Shown here: piece by piece, positions 7,959 through 16,171 of the stretch
Numbering within the stretch: position 1 is the stretch's first letter
How the letters are laid out: each line of letters opens with the position of its first letter
Assembly: GCA_036003045.1 (NCBI GenBank)
Contig: DASYSS010000017.1
Coordinates: forward strand, 248,001 to 312,000
Reading direction: 5' to 3'
Origin: Gemmatimonadaceae bacterium
GTDB taxonomy: Bacteria > Gemmatimonadota > Gemmatimonadetes > Gemmatimonadales > Gemmatimonadaceae
Length of the DNA stretch: 64,000 nt
Position numbers and translations under genes: made by a program
The notes under the pieces: model-generated
Databases searched by the model: none
What the model saw: only the letters and a program-made list of their open reading frames with translations
What the model was told of the DNA's origin: nothing

Positions 7959-9220
7959 GCGATCTGCAGCGCCGGCTCGGCCGGCGTATCGATCGGGGAC
8001 GGCGTCGCGGTCGACGCCATCTCCTGGTCCTTGATTGCTCGAACGCGAGCCGGCAGCGCGAACAGCCGAATGAATCCGGCCGCGTCGCTCTGCTGGTAGA
8101 CGTCGTCCTCGCCGAACGTGACGAAGCGCTCGTCATACAGCGCGTGCTCGCTCTCGCGGCCGACGACGGCCGTCGAGCCCTTGTAAAGCCGCAGCGTCAC
8201 CGAACCCGTGACACGCTCCTGCGTGACGCCGACGAACGCGTCATAGGCCTCACGCTCCGTGGTCCACCATCGGCCCTCGTACACGAGATCAGCGTAGCGC
8301 GGCGCGATGAGATCCTTCGCGGCGAGCGTACGCCGATCGAGCACGAGCTGCTCGAGCTCGGAGTGCGCCGTGTACAACAGCGATCCGCCCGGCGTCTCGT
8401 ACACGCCGCGAGATTTCATGCCGACGAGCCGATCCTCGACGAGGTCGACGACGCCGCACCCATGCTTGCCGCCGACGGCGTTCAGTTCGGCAATGAGATC
8501 GACAGGGCCGAAACGAACGCCGTTGATGGAGACGGGAGTGCCGCATTCGAACCCGATCGTCACCGTCTCCGGCGTGTCCGGAGCGTTGGTGACCGTCTGG
8601 GTCAGCATGAGGAGATCGTCGGGCGGCGCAGCGTTCGGATCCTCGAGCACGCCGCCTTCGTGCGACAAGTGCCAGAGGTTCGCGTCGCGCGAATAGATCT
8701 TCTGCCGCGTGGCCGCGACGGGAATGCCGTGCAGCTCGGCGTACGCGATCGCGTCCTCGCGGCTCCGGATGTTCCACTCGCGCCACGGCGCGATGACGGG
8801 GAGATCGGGCGCGAAGGCCGCGTACGTCAGCTCGAAGCGAACCTGGTCATTTCCCTTGCCTGTGCAGCCGTGGGCGAGCGCGTCGGCCCCGACACGCCGC
8901 GCGACTTCGACTTGTCGGCGCGCGATCAGCGGCCGCGCCATCGACGTGCCGAGGAGGTATTTACGATTATAGATCGCGCCCGCGCGAAGGGTCGGAAAAA
9001 TGAACGATTCGACGAACTCCTCGCGGAGGTCTTCGACGTAGCAGGCGTCGGCGCCCGACGCGAGCGCCTTGGCGCGCACTCCGCCAAGCTCGTCGCTGCC
9101 CTGCCCGATGTCGGCGGCAACGCAGATGACTTTGGCTCCGGCGTAATGCTCCTTGAGCCACGGGACAATGATCGAAGTATCGAGGCCGCCGGAGTACGCG
9201 AGGACAATTGTTCTGGGCAT
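7955..9220 (-). CDS. argG: Argininosuccinate synthase
   Basis: 421 residues. It condenses citrulline and aspartate with ATP to argininosuccinate. The N-terminal PP-loop reads LAYSGGLDTS (about 6-15). ATG 9220 is chosen because AGGAG lies 9 nt upstream and MPRTIVLAYSGG is the usual family start; an upstream extension would run through the ArgR boxes. It overlaps argH by 4 bp. Expression is probably arginine-repressed through the boxes at 9246-9274. Ornithine carbamoyltransferase, which makes the citrulline substrate, is not in the window. Confidence 0.96.
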   Translation of the reverse strand: MPRTIVLAYSGGLDTSIIVPWLKEHYAGAKVICVAADIGQGSDELGGVRAKALASGADACYVEDLREEFVESFIFPTLRAGAIYNRKYLLGTSMARPLIARRQVEVARRVGADALAHGCTGKGNDQVRFELTYAAFAPDLPVIAPWREWNIRSREDAIAYAELHGIPVAATRQKIYSRDANLWHLSHEGGVLEDPNAAPPDDLLMLTQTVTNAPDTPETVTIGFECGTPVSINGVRFGPVDLIAELNAVGGKHGCGVVDLVEDRLVGMKSRGVYETPGGSLLYTAHSELEQLVLDRRTLAAKDLIAPRYADLVYEGRWWTTEREAYDAFVGVTQERVTGSVTLRLYKGSTAVVGRESEHALYDERFVTFGEDDVYQQSDAAGFIRLFALPARVRAIKDQEMASTATPSPIDTPAEPALQIA

Positions 9221-9245
9221 TGACGCCGCTCCTGTCTGTGCAATG

Positions 9246-9274
9246 TTATGCATTCAAACAGAATATTAATTCAT
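9246..9274. promoter_or_regulatory. ArgR boxes upstream of argG
   Basis: AGAATATTAATTCA (9260-9273) fits the ARG-box pattern TGNATWWWWATNCA with one mismatch. It is flanked by a weaker half-matching box TGCATTCAAACAGA (9249-9262). The pair lies 29-53 nt upstream of the argG start. argR itself is the next gene upstream. Confidence 0.65.
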
Positions 9275-9315
9275 GGGCGACCGTCAGGTCAATGCTCAGC
9301 TGCGGCCGGCCGACC

Positions 9316-9774
9316 CTATTTTCGGCCAGCCAACGACACCAGCCGCTTGGTGAGGGTCTCCCGGGCCTGGGCGGAGCGGCAGACGATGAGAATCGTGTTC
9401 TCCCCGGCGAGGGTGCCGATGATCTCGGGCCAACCCTGGGCGTCGACGGCCTCAGAGATCGGCTGGGCGCCTCCCGCGAGAGTGTGGAGGACGATCAGCT
9501 CGCCGACTCCGTCGATCCTTGAGAAGAGCTGCGGTAAGAGCCCATCGAGGGATGGTTTAGCCTCGTCGGCGACCATTTCCGGCAGCATGTACCTTGCGCC
9601 GTCGTCCCCGGGTGCGCGGACGACACCAAGATCACGCAAGTCTCGCGATAGTGTCGCCTGTGTGACGCTCCATCCTTCTGCCGAAAGTAGTCGTCTCAGA
9701 TCCTCCTGATTGGCGATCCGATGGCTACCAATGAGGCGCAGGACAGTGCCCTGCCGGTCTTGCTTCTTAGTCAT
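9316..9774 (-). CDS. argR: Arginine repressor
   Basis: 152 residues, the standard length. The N-terminal winged HTH (about 1-70) contains NQEDLRRLL and SVTQATLSRDLRDLGVVR, the canonical ArgR recognition-helix region. The C-terminal domain (about 80-150) includes VLHTLAGGAQPISEAVDAQGWPEIIGTLAGENTI, with the GT(L/I)AG(D/E)(D/N)T arginine-binding motif. It lies between the two divergent arms of the arginine regulon, where it can repress both. The ARG box at 9852-9865 sits 78 nt upstream of its ATG, so autoregulation is likely. Confidence 0.96.
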   Translation of the reverse strand: MTKKQDRQGTVLRLIGSHRIANQEDLRRLLSAEGWSVTQATLSRDLRDLGVVRAPGDDGARYMLPEMVADEAKPSLDGLLPQLFSRIDGVGELIVLHTLAGGAQPISEAVDAQGWPEIIGTLAGENTILIVCRSAQARETLTKRLVSLAGRK

Positions 9775-9836
9775 CCCAAAGGTGCCGACACAACGCTGAA
9801 GCCACGGGATCGCACTCCGAAAGTCGGATCGGCGAG

Positions 9837-9865
9837 TTGACTGGTGGCGTGTGCATTATTATGCA
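9837..9865 (+). promoter_or_regulatory. argC promoter overlapped by a perfect ARG box
   Basis: TTGACT (9837-9842), a 17-bp spacer and TATGCA (9860-9865). The palindrome TGCAT-TATT-ATGCA at 9852-9865 matches the ARG-box consensus perfectly and covers the -10 element, so ArgR binding should block polymerase. The predicted transcription start falls at about 9872, on the GTG start codon of argC. Confidence 0.72.
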
Positions 9866-9871
9866 TTATGC

Positions 9872-10831
9872 GTGGACAAGATTCCAGTTGGTGTGCTCGG
9901 CGCCAGCGGATACGCTGGGCGCGAGCTCTGTGCACTGATTGAGGGACATCCCCGTCTCGAGCTGGCGTTCGCCACGGCGAATGAGCAGCGCGGTGCGACC
10001 GTGCGCATTCGCGGCCGCGAGTTGACCTACGTAAGTAGCGAGGATGCCCGGCTCGGCGATGCGGAGCTCGTGTTCAGCGCGCTGCCGCATGGCGCCTCGA
10101 AGGAATGGGTGGAACGCGTCCGTAGCGCGGGCGCGCGTGCCGTTGATCTATCGGCTGACCTTCGTCCTGGCAACGGGTGCGAAGGAATCGTCTATGGTCT
10201 CACGGAGCTGACTCGATCGTTGGTCGCGGGGGCGGAAGTCGTCGCGAACCCGGGGTGTTATCCGACGTCGATTCTCATCGCGCTCGCGCCATTGTTCGCC
10301 CGCAATCTCGTCGCCGACGGAGCGACGCTCGTCGCCAACTCGGCGAGCGGCGTGACCGGGGCGGGGAATTCCCCGAAGCGCGAACTGCTCTTCGCCGAGA
10401 TCTCCGAGGACTATCGGGCGTACGGTGTCGGCAACGAGCACCGGCATACGAAAGAGATGCGAGCGACGCTCGAGTCGTGGCAGACGAACGCGGAACTGGT
10501 CTTCACGCCGCACCTGCTGCCGGTGGCGCGGGGAATTCTGTCGACCATCACGGTTCCGCTTTCGCGAAAACTGGACGACCCGCTGTCACCGTGGCGCGAC
10601 GTCTACGCCGGCGAGCCCTTCATCGAGATCGCCCCGACACCGCCGTCGCTGCGCGAGGTGGCTCATCGCAACGTGGTTCGCATCTCGGCGACGCCGGTCG
10701 CGAACACGCGCGCGCCGATGCTGCTGGTCACATCCGCGATCGACAATCTGATGAAGGGCGCCGCGGGACAGGCGGTGCAAAACGCCAACCTCATGCTCGG
10801 TCTTGACGAGACCGCCGGGTTGCCGGCGTGA
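9872..10831 (+). CDS. argC: N-acetyl-gamma-glutamyl-phosphate reductase
   Basis: 319 residues. It reduces N-acetylglutamyl phosphate to the semialdehyde with NADPH, step 3 of ornithine synthesis. The Rossmann start VGVLGASGYAGREL and the catalytic cysteine motif NPGCYPTS are clear. GTG 9872 is preferred. The in-frame GTG 9851 would place the ARG box and -10 element inside the coding region, and VDKIPVGVLGASG fits the family N-terminus. There is no room for a Shine-Dalgarno, so the mRNA may be leaderless. The stop overlaps the argB start by 4 bp. Confidence 0.95.
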   Translation: MDKIPVGVLGASGYAGRELCALIEGHPRLELAFATANEQRGATVRIRGRELTYVSSEDARLGDAELVFSALPHGASKEWVERVRSAGARAVDLSADLRPGNGCEGIVYGLTELTRSLVAGAEVVANPGCYPTSILIALAPLFARNLVADGATLVANSASGVTGAGNSPKRELLFAEISEDYRAYGVGNEHRHTKEMRATLESWQTNAELVFTPHLLPVARGILSTITVPLSRKLDDPLSPWRDVYAGEPFIEIAPTPPSLREVAHRNVVRISATPVANTRAPMLLVTSAIDNLMKGAAGQAVQNANLMLGLDETAGLPA

Positions 10832-11592
10832 CGCGCGTCGTGAAGGTCGGCGGACGGCCGCAATCGGACCCGCGTTTGCCCGGCATCGTCGCGTCGTGCT
10901 GGAGCCGCGACGCGGGGAGCGTCGTGCTCGTGCACGGCGGCGGCGACGAGGTGTCGGCGCTCCAGTCGGCACTCGGGAGCGCCTCAACGTTCGTCGAAGG
11001 TCGTCGGGTGACGACCGCACAGGACATCGAGCTGGTGCGCATGGCGTTGTCCGGAAGCGCAAACAAGCGGCTCGTCGCCGGGCTCGTCGAATGCGGGATC
11101 GAGGCGGTCGGCCTTTCCGGAGAAGACGCGGGCTTGATCGCCGCCGCTCCAATGGATGCGCAGCGCCTTGGACACGTCGGCGTACCGAGAACGGTGAACG
11201 TCGCGTTCCTCAAGCATCTGTTGTCCGGCGGCTACATGCCCGTCATCTCGCCGGTGAGCCGCGACGCGAGCGGCACGCTCGGCGCCGCGCTCAACGTGAA
11301 CGGCGATGATGCGGCGGCCGCGATCGCGGCGGCGCTCGGCGCCGCCGAGTTGCTGCTCGTCGCGGACGTGCCGGGCGTGATGCGCGACGGCGGAGTCATT
11401 GCGTCGCTGACGCCCGGCGCCGCCCGCGCGCTCATCGCCGACGGCGTGGCCGCCGGCGGCATGCAGGCCAAGCTGGAGGCGGCGCTCAGCGCGCTGGCCG
11501 GCGGCGTCCCCCAAGTGCGGATTTCCGATCTCGTCGCCATCGACGATCCGGACCGTGGAACCCTGTTGCGCCGATTTGGAGAACTCTCGTGA
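10828..11592 (+). CDS. argB: Acetylglutamate kinase
   Basis: 254 residues of the amino-acid-kinase fold. It phosphorylates N-acetylglutamate. KVGG near the N-terminus, LVHGGGDEVS (about 32-41) and NVNGDDAAAAIA (about 156-167) are the substrate and nucleotide loops. It is short and lacks the N-terminal helix that lets hexameric, arginine-inhibited enzymes form, so feedback control probably acts elsewhere (inference). It starts with GTG 10828 inside the argC stop (GTGA) and overlaps argD by 4 bp. The neighbours exclude the related LysW-aminoadipate kinase. Confidence 0.92.
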   Translation: MTRVVKVGGRPQSDPRLPGIVASCWSRDAGSVVLVHGGGDEVSALQSALGSASTFVEGRRVTTAQDIELVRMALSGSANKRLVAGLVECGIEAVGLSGEDAGLIAAAPMDAQRLGHVGVPRTVNVAFLKHLLSGGYMPVISPVSRDASGTLGAALNVNGDDAAAAIAAALGAAELLLVADVPGVMRDGGVIASLTPGAARALIADGVAAGGMQAKLEAALSALAGGVPQVRISDLVAIDDPDRGTLLRRFGELS

Positions 11593-12761
11593 CGATTTCG
11601 ATTGAACCGACCACCAGCGCGCTGCTCGGCACCTACAAGCGTGCGCCCGCGCAGTTTGTGGACGGTGAAGGCGTCTATCTCATCGACGCCGACGGAAAAC
11701 GATATCTCGACTTCGTGAGCGGCATCGCCGTCAACGCGTTCGGCTATGGCGACACCGCGCTGAAACAGGCGATGCACGACGCGGCAAACGGCCTGATTCA
11801 CGTCTCGAACCTGTATTCCACGGCGCCGGGCGAGCGGCTGGCCGCGACGCTGGTCGAGAAGTCGTTCGCGTCCAAGGTGTTCTTGTGCAACTCAGGCGCG
11901 GAGGCGAACGAAGGCGCGTTCAAGTTCGCGCGGCGCTGGGCGCGGGGTAGGGGAGAGGCGAAACACGAGATCGTGGCGCTTCGCGGGAGCTTTCACGGGC
12001 GGCTGTTCGGCACGCTCGCGGCGACGGACCGCCCGGGATACCGGCATCCGTTCCGACCACTCGCCCCCGGGATCTCGATTGTCGAGCGCGACATCGAGGA
12101 TCTTCGCGTCGCGATCGATTCGGAAACCACCGCGGCGGTGATCCTCGAGCCCATCCAGGGCGAGGGCGGCGTGCGCGTGCTCGACGCGGGCTTCGTGCGC
12201 GAGGTGCGCGCGCTCACCCGTGAGCGCGACGTCCTTTTGATCTTCGACGAAATCCAGTGCGGTCTCGGCCGGACGGGGACACTCTTCGCTTACGAGCAAC
12301 TCGGCGTCGAGCCGGATCTTTTGACGCTCGCGAAGCCGATCGCCGGCGGATTGCCCATGGGCGCCGTGTTGATGACGGAGAACGTCGCGTCGACGATCAA
12401 GCCGGGCGATCACGGCACGACGTTCGGCGGCGGGCCCTTCGTGGCGAGCGTCGCCAATCACGTCATCGAGCGGATCTCCGACCCGGCGTTTCTCGACCGC
12501 GTCGCGCAAACGGGCGCGTGGTTCGGCAAGCAGCTCAACGACGTCGCGCGACGGAGCGGGCGAATCCGTGCGGTGCGCGGCCTCGGCTTCATGTGGGGGT
12601 TCGACGTGATGGGGACGGCGTCGCATGTCGTCAACCAGGCATTCGAGGCCGGGCTGCTCACGTGCACAGCCGGCGAATACACGATCCGCCTTCTCCCGCC
12701 GCTCGTCGCCACACGCGACGATCTGAGCGACGGCCTGCGGATTCTCGAAGAGATCCTGTGA
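11589..12761 (+). CDS. argD: Acetylornithine aminotransferase
   Basis: 390 residues. A class III PLP aminotransferase that converts N-acetylglutamate semialdehyde to N-acetylornithine. Visible motifs are NSGAEANE (PLP phosphate loop), RGSFHGR, LIFDEIQCGLGRTG (Asp for the PLP ring) and LAKPIAGGLPMGA with the Schiff-base Lys. Length and motif order are normal. It starts with GTG 11589 overlapping argB by 4 bp (GTGA) and ends overlapping the acetyltransferase start by 4 bp. Confidence 0.96.
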   Translation: MTISIEPTTSALLGTYKRAPAQFVDGEGVYLIDADGKRYLDFVSGIAVNAFGYGDTALKQAMHDAANGLIHVSNLYSTAPGERLAATLVEKSFASKVFLCNSGAEANEGAFKFARRWARGRGEAKHEIVALRGSFHGRLFGTLAATDRPGYRHPFRPLAPGISIVERDIEDLRVAIDSETTAAVILEPIQGEGGVRVLDAGFVREVRALTRERDVLLIFDEIQCGLGRTGTLFAYEQLGVEPDLLTLAKPIAGGLPMGAVLMTENVASTIKPGDHGTTFGGGPFVASVANHVIERISDPAFLDRVAQTGAWFGKQLNDVARRSGRIRAVRGLGFMWGFDVMGTASHVVNQAFEAGLLTCTAGEYTIRLLPPLVATRDDLSDGLRILEEIL

Positions 12762-13339
12762 AACAGTCGGGAGTCGTCGTCCGCCGCGCGCGCGTCGAGG
12801 ACGTCGAGCCGATCGTCCGGCTGATCGCCGCGTTCGCCGACGAGGCGCTCATGCTGCGTCGCACCCCGGAGATGGTGGAGCTGGCGATCGACGACTACGT
12901 CGTCGGCGTCGACCCGTGGGGCCGCGTCATCGCGTGCGGCGCGCTCAAGGAGTATTCGGCGTCGGTCGCGGAAGTCGCCGCGATCGCCGTGTCGCGCGAC
13001 GTGCATGGGCAGGGCGTCGGCCGGGCGATCGTGGCCGCCGTCGAGGCGCTGGCGATCAAGCGCGGGACGTTCGACGTGTTCGCGCTGACGTTGCAGCCCG
13101 CATTCTTTTCGGCCATCGGGTACCAGCGCGTCGATCGCGCGCGGTACCCGGAAAAGATTCGCCGCGACTGCCTGGCGTGCGCGCGCCGCTTCGCGTGCGA
13201 CGAATTCTGTTTCGCCAAGAATCTGCAAGTCGACGCGCCCATGGCCGCGCACGGACGCTCGCTCGGCGACGGATTCGGGCCAGCGGGATCGGGCGTAGTG
13301 ATCGCGCCCCGCCACGACGGACGTCGCCAAGTCGCCTGA
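12758..13339 (+). CDS. argA: Short-form N-acetylglutamate synthase (GNAT)
   Basis: 193 residues forming a single GNAT domain. Position as the fourth gene of argC-argB-argD suggests it acetylates glutamate to start the pathway. The acetyl-CoA loop reads SRDVHGQGVGRAI (about 84-96). A Cys-rich stretch follows, DCLACARRFACDEFC (CxxC-x5-C-x3-C), seen as a partial feature in short-form ArgA proteins. The start is GTG 12758 in the argD stop (GTGA). The full ArgA amino-acid-kinase domain is absent, as in the mycobacterial-type enzyme. Exact substrate is inferred from context. Confidence 0.8.
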   Translation: MKQSGVVVRRARVEDVEPIVRLIAAFADEALMLRRTPEMVELAIDDYVVGVDPWGRVIACGALKEYSASVAEVAAIAVSRDVHGQGVGRAIVAAVEALAIKRGTFDVFALTLQPAFFSAIGYQRVDRARYPEKIRRDCLACARRFACDEFCFAKNLQVDAPMAAHGRSLGDGFGPAGSGVVIAPRHDGRRQVA

Positions 13340-13373
13340 CCGGGCGGCGTGGCATCCGGTACATTTGTTGGGC

Positions 13374-13997
13374 ATGAAGCGCTCGCGCCGCCGCCCGCGC
13401 CTCGGGTTGTCCGAACTACACCGCGCGTTCGATGAAGCGCGATTTGGAGAGCAGCGCACGCTCAACCTCCGCGAATCGTTGCCGACCGTCGATACGGCGA
13501 CGACGCGAGTCGAGGCCTGGCTTCGCCAACAGCAGGTCGATCGGTCAGACGAGGTCCTGATCATCACCGGCCGAGGGAATAAGAGTGAGGACGGTTCCTC
13601 GCCGGTTCGCGCCGCGGTCGAACGACTGCTGTACACGCTTCGACGCCGCGGGGTCATCACGACGCACCGCGAACACAGTGCGGGGTCGTTCGTCGTCGAA
13701 CTGGCGCCGGTGTCGTCGCTCTGGGAATCGCCGCGACGAAACCGCGGCCGCGGAGTGGCGACGCCGGCTCCGCCGGCGCCTCCCTCTCTCGAGTCTCTCG
13801 ACGCCGATACGCGGACGATGCTACGCAATCTGGCGGAGCGCGCGCTCGAAGGCTTGGGCGTGCGGGACACGAGCGCGTTCGTACAAAGTGAAATGTTGAA
13901 GCAATTCGGCGCCATTGCCGCGACGGTCGGCGACGCGCCGGGCCGCGACGAGCGCTTCAAGCGCGCGGTACGCGCGGCGCTGGATCAGTACGAGTGA
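13374..13997 (+). CDS. Smr/MutS2-C-like domain protein, divergent
   Basis: 207 residues from ATG 13374 (TTG 13365 is an in-frame alternative). Residues about 28-105 resemble an Smr (small MutS-related) domain, but its usual LDLHG opening reads LNLRE and the usual HGKG/HGRG turn reads TGRGNKSEDG. Both conserved His residues are therefore missing and nuclease activity is doubtful. A Pro/Ala linker (about 118-130) leads to a helical C-terminal region. It follows argA by 34 nt and may be transcribed with the arginine genes by read-through. Its function is unknown. Confidence 0.6.
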   Translation: MKRSRRRPRLGLSELHRAFDEARFGEQRTLNLRESLPTVDTATTRVEAWLRQQQVDRSDEVLIITGRGNKSEDGSSPVRAAVERLLYTLRRRGVITTHREHSAGSFVVELAPVSSLWESPRRNRGRGVATPAPPAPPSLESLDADTRTMLRNLAERALEGLGVRDTSAFVQSEMLKQFGAIAATVGDAPGRDERFKRAVRAALDQYE

Positions 13998-14064
13998 CTC
14001 GCATGGTCATCGGACGCGCTGAGATCCTGATCGTCCACACCACAACTTCTCTGTAGCCGCCAAC

Positions 14065-16158
14065 GTGAAAAAATCCATCGCGCTGTTCATCGTGTTCCCC
14101 GCGTTGTCTTTGGGCGCACAACAACCGCTCGTCGGTTATACGCCGTCGGGATCGGCGCGCGAACGCGATCTGGAAGCGAGCGCGATCAAACGCCCCTCGC
14201 CGACCACCGCCGCCGCGAACTCCAAGGAGCTATCGAAGGAGACGCACGTCGCCGGCACGCCGGCGCAGGCACGCACGCGAGACTACGTCATCGCACAGAT
14301 GAAGTCGTGGGGGCTCGACACCGAGGTTCGATCCTACGACATCTGGATGCCTCAGCCGACGTCGGTGCATGTCGCGCGCGTGTCGCCGGATCCCAAGTCG
14401 TTCTCGCTGGCCGAGCCACCGGTCAAAGGCGATCCGACATCCGCACTCCCGCAATATCCGACGGTCAACGGCTACAGCGGGCAGGGCGACGCGACGGCCG
14501 ACGTCGTCTACGTCAACTACGGTCTCATCGAGGACTACGCGCAGCTCGATTCGATGGGCGTTTCGCTGAAGGGAAAAATCGCGATCGCCCGATACGGCCG
14601 TTCATTCCGGGGCATCAAGGCGCGCGAGGCGGAAAAGCACGGCGCGGTCGCGCTGCTCATCTACAGCGACCCGCAAGATGACGGTTTCGTCGCCGGCGAC
14701 GTGTATCCCGACGGCCCGATGCGAAACAGCAACGGCGTCCAACGCGGGAGCATCCTGAATCCAGACGGCGATCCCTCGACGCCTGGGTACGGAAGCACCG
14801 CCGGTGTTCCGCGTCTCACGCCCGACAAGATGGAGATCTCGCACATCCCGGTTGTGCCGATCGGGTACGGAAACGCCGGCGAGTTGCTGAAATACCTCAG
14901 GGGTCCAGGTGTGGCCCGCGGATGGCAAGGCGGCCTGGCGTTTCACTATCACGTGGGCCCCGGCCCCGTTCGCGCGCGTGTCGCCGTCAGCGACGATCGC
15001 GCGAGCAAGCCGATGAAACCGATTTTCGATACGTTTGGAATCATTCGCGGCAGCGAGTTCCCCAACGAGCTCGTGATCATCGGCGGGCACCGCGACGCGT
15101 GGGGGCCCGGAACCGCGGACAACGTCAGCGGGACGGTGAGCGTGCTCGAAGCTGCTCACGCGGTGGCCGAGGAGGTAAAGGCCGGCATGCGCCCGAAACG
15201 GACCATCGTGTTCGCGACTTGGGACGCCGAAGAGTGGGGATTGATCGGTTCGACGGAATTCGTCGAAGATGACTCGCTACGTCTCTCACGCGAGGCGGTG
15301 GCGTACTTCAATCAAGACGTCGCCGCGCAGGGGCCGCGATTCGGCGGTGGCGGATCGCCCGCGCTTCGGCCGATGCTGCGCGACGTCGCGCGGAGTGTGC
15401 CGGACCCCAACGGGAAGGGAAGCGTCTACGCCGAGTGGCGTCGAGCAGCGGCGATTCCCGACACGGCCGAACCGGCGATGGGCGATCCTGGCGGCGGATC
15501 GGACTTCGCGGGCTTCTACAATCACCTCGGAATTCCGATCGCCGAGTGGGGATTCGGCGGGCAGGGCGGCGTGTACCACTCGCAGTACGACGACTACGCG
15601 TGGATGACGAAGTTCGGCGATCCCGGATTTCTCTATCACGCCGCCGCGGGCCGGATCGCGGCGGCGATGGTACTCCGCATCGCCAACGCCGACGTGCTTC
15701 CGTACGACTACGTGGAGTTCGCGAAAACCATGCGGCGCTACCTGCCGCCGATTGACAAGACAGTCGCCGACCGTCACTGGAATGCTTCAACGACCGGGCT
15801 TCGCGGCGCGATCGACCATCTCGAGCGCGAGGCGAGCTCGTTTGCATCGGTGCGAGACTCGACGCTCGCCGGAGCGCCCAGTCGGGCCGCGATCGAGCAT
15901 GCGAATCAGGCGTTGATGCGCGTTGAACGCGCGCTGACGCGACCCGAAGGACTCCGTACTCGCCCCTGGTTCCGCAGCCTCATTTACGTGGCGGATGAAA
16001 ACAACGGCTACGCGAACATGCCGCTACCGTCGGTGAACGAGGCACTCCGCGCGAACGATGAGCGGCTCACGAAAGCCGAAATGGACGATCTGATGGCGCG
16101 CTTCGAGCGCGCGGCGCAGGCGGTGGCTGAAGCGAGAGACGCGCTGCGAAGCCGTTGA
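14065..16158 (+). CDS. Secreted M28 metallopeptidase (glutamate carboxypeptidase II-like)
   Basis: 697 residues. A signal peptide (1-18, cleavage near LGAQQ) is followed by a PA-domain insertion (about 110-280), the di-zinc M28 catalytic core (about 310-560) and a C-terminal TfR-dimerisation-like helical domain (about 570-697). Zinc ligands follow the family order: His343 and Asp353 (GGHRDAWGPGTADN), Glu389/Glu390 (WDAEEWG) and His505 (GVYHSQYDD). The domain order and length match the PSMA/NAALADase subfamily. It probably cleaves peptides or folyl/aspartyl-glutamates in the periplasm. It starts with GTG 14065. It converges on the hydrogenase-like gene. Confidence 0.92.
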   Translation: MKKSIALFIVFPALSLGAQQPLVGYTPSGSARERDLEASAIKRPSPTTAAANSKELSKETHVAGTPAQARTRDYVIAQMKSWGLDTEVRSYDIWMPQPTSVHVARVSPDPKSFSLAEPPVKGDPTSALPQYPTVNGYSGQGDATADVVYVNYGLIEDYAQLDSMGVSLKGKIAIARYGRSFRGIKAREAEKHGAVALLIYSDPQDDGFVAGDVYPDGPMRNSNGVQRGSILNPDGDPSTPGYGSTAGVPRLTPDKMEISHIPVVPIGYGNAGELLKYLRGPGVARGWQGGLAFHYHVGPGPVRARVAVSDDRASKPMKPIFDTFGIIRGSEFPNELVIIGGHRDAWGPGTADNVSGTVSVLEAAHAVAEEVKAGMRPKRTIVFATWDAEEWGLIGSTEFVEDDSLRLSREAVAYFNQDVAAQGPRFGGGGSPALRPMLRDVARSVPDPNGKGSVYAEWRRAAAIPDTAEPAMGDPGGGSDFAGFYNHLGIPIAEWGFGGQGGVYHSQYDDYAWMTKFGDPGFLYHAAAGRIAAAMVLRIANADVLPYDYVEFAKTMRRYLPPIDKTVADRHWNASTTGLRGAIDHLEREASSFASVRDSTLAGAPSRAAIEHANQALMRVERALTRPEGLRTRPWFRSLIYVADENNGYANMPLPSVNEALRANDERLTKAEMDDLMARFERAAQAVAEARDALRSR

Positions 16159-16171
16159 GGAGCCTAGCGCC

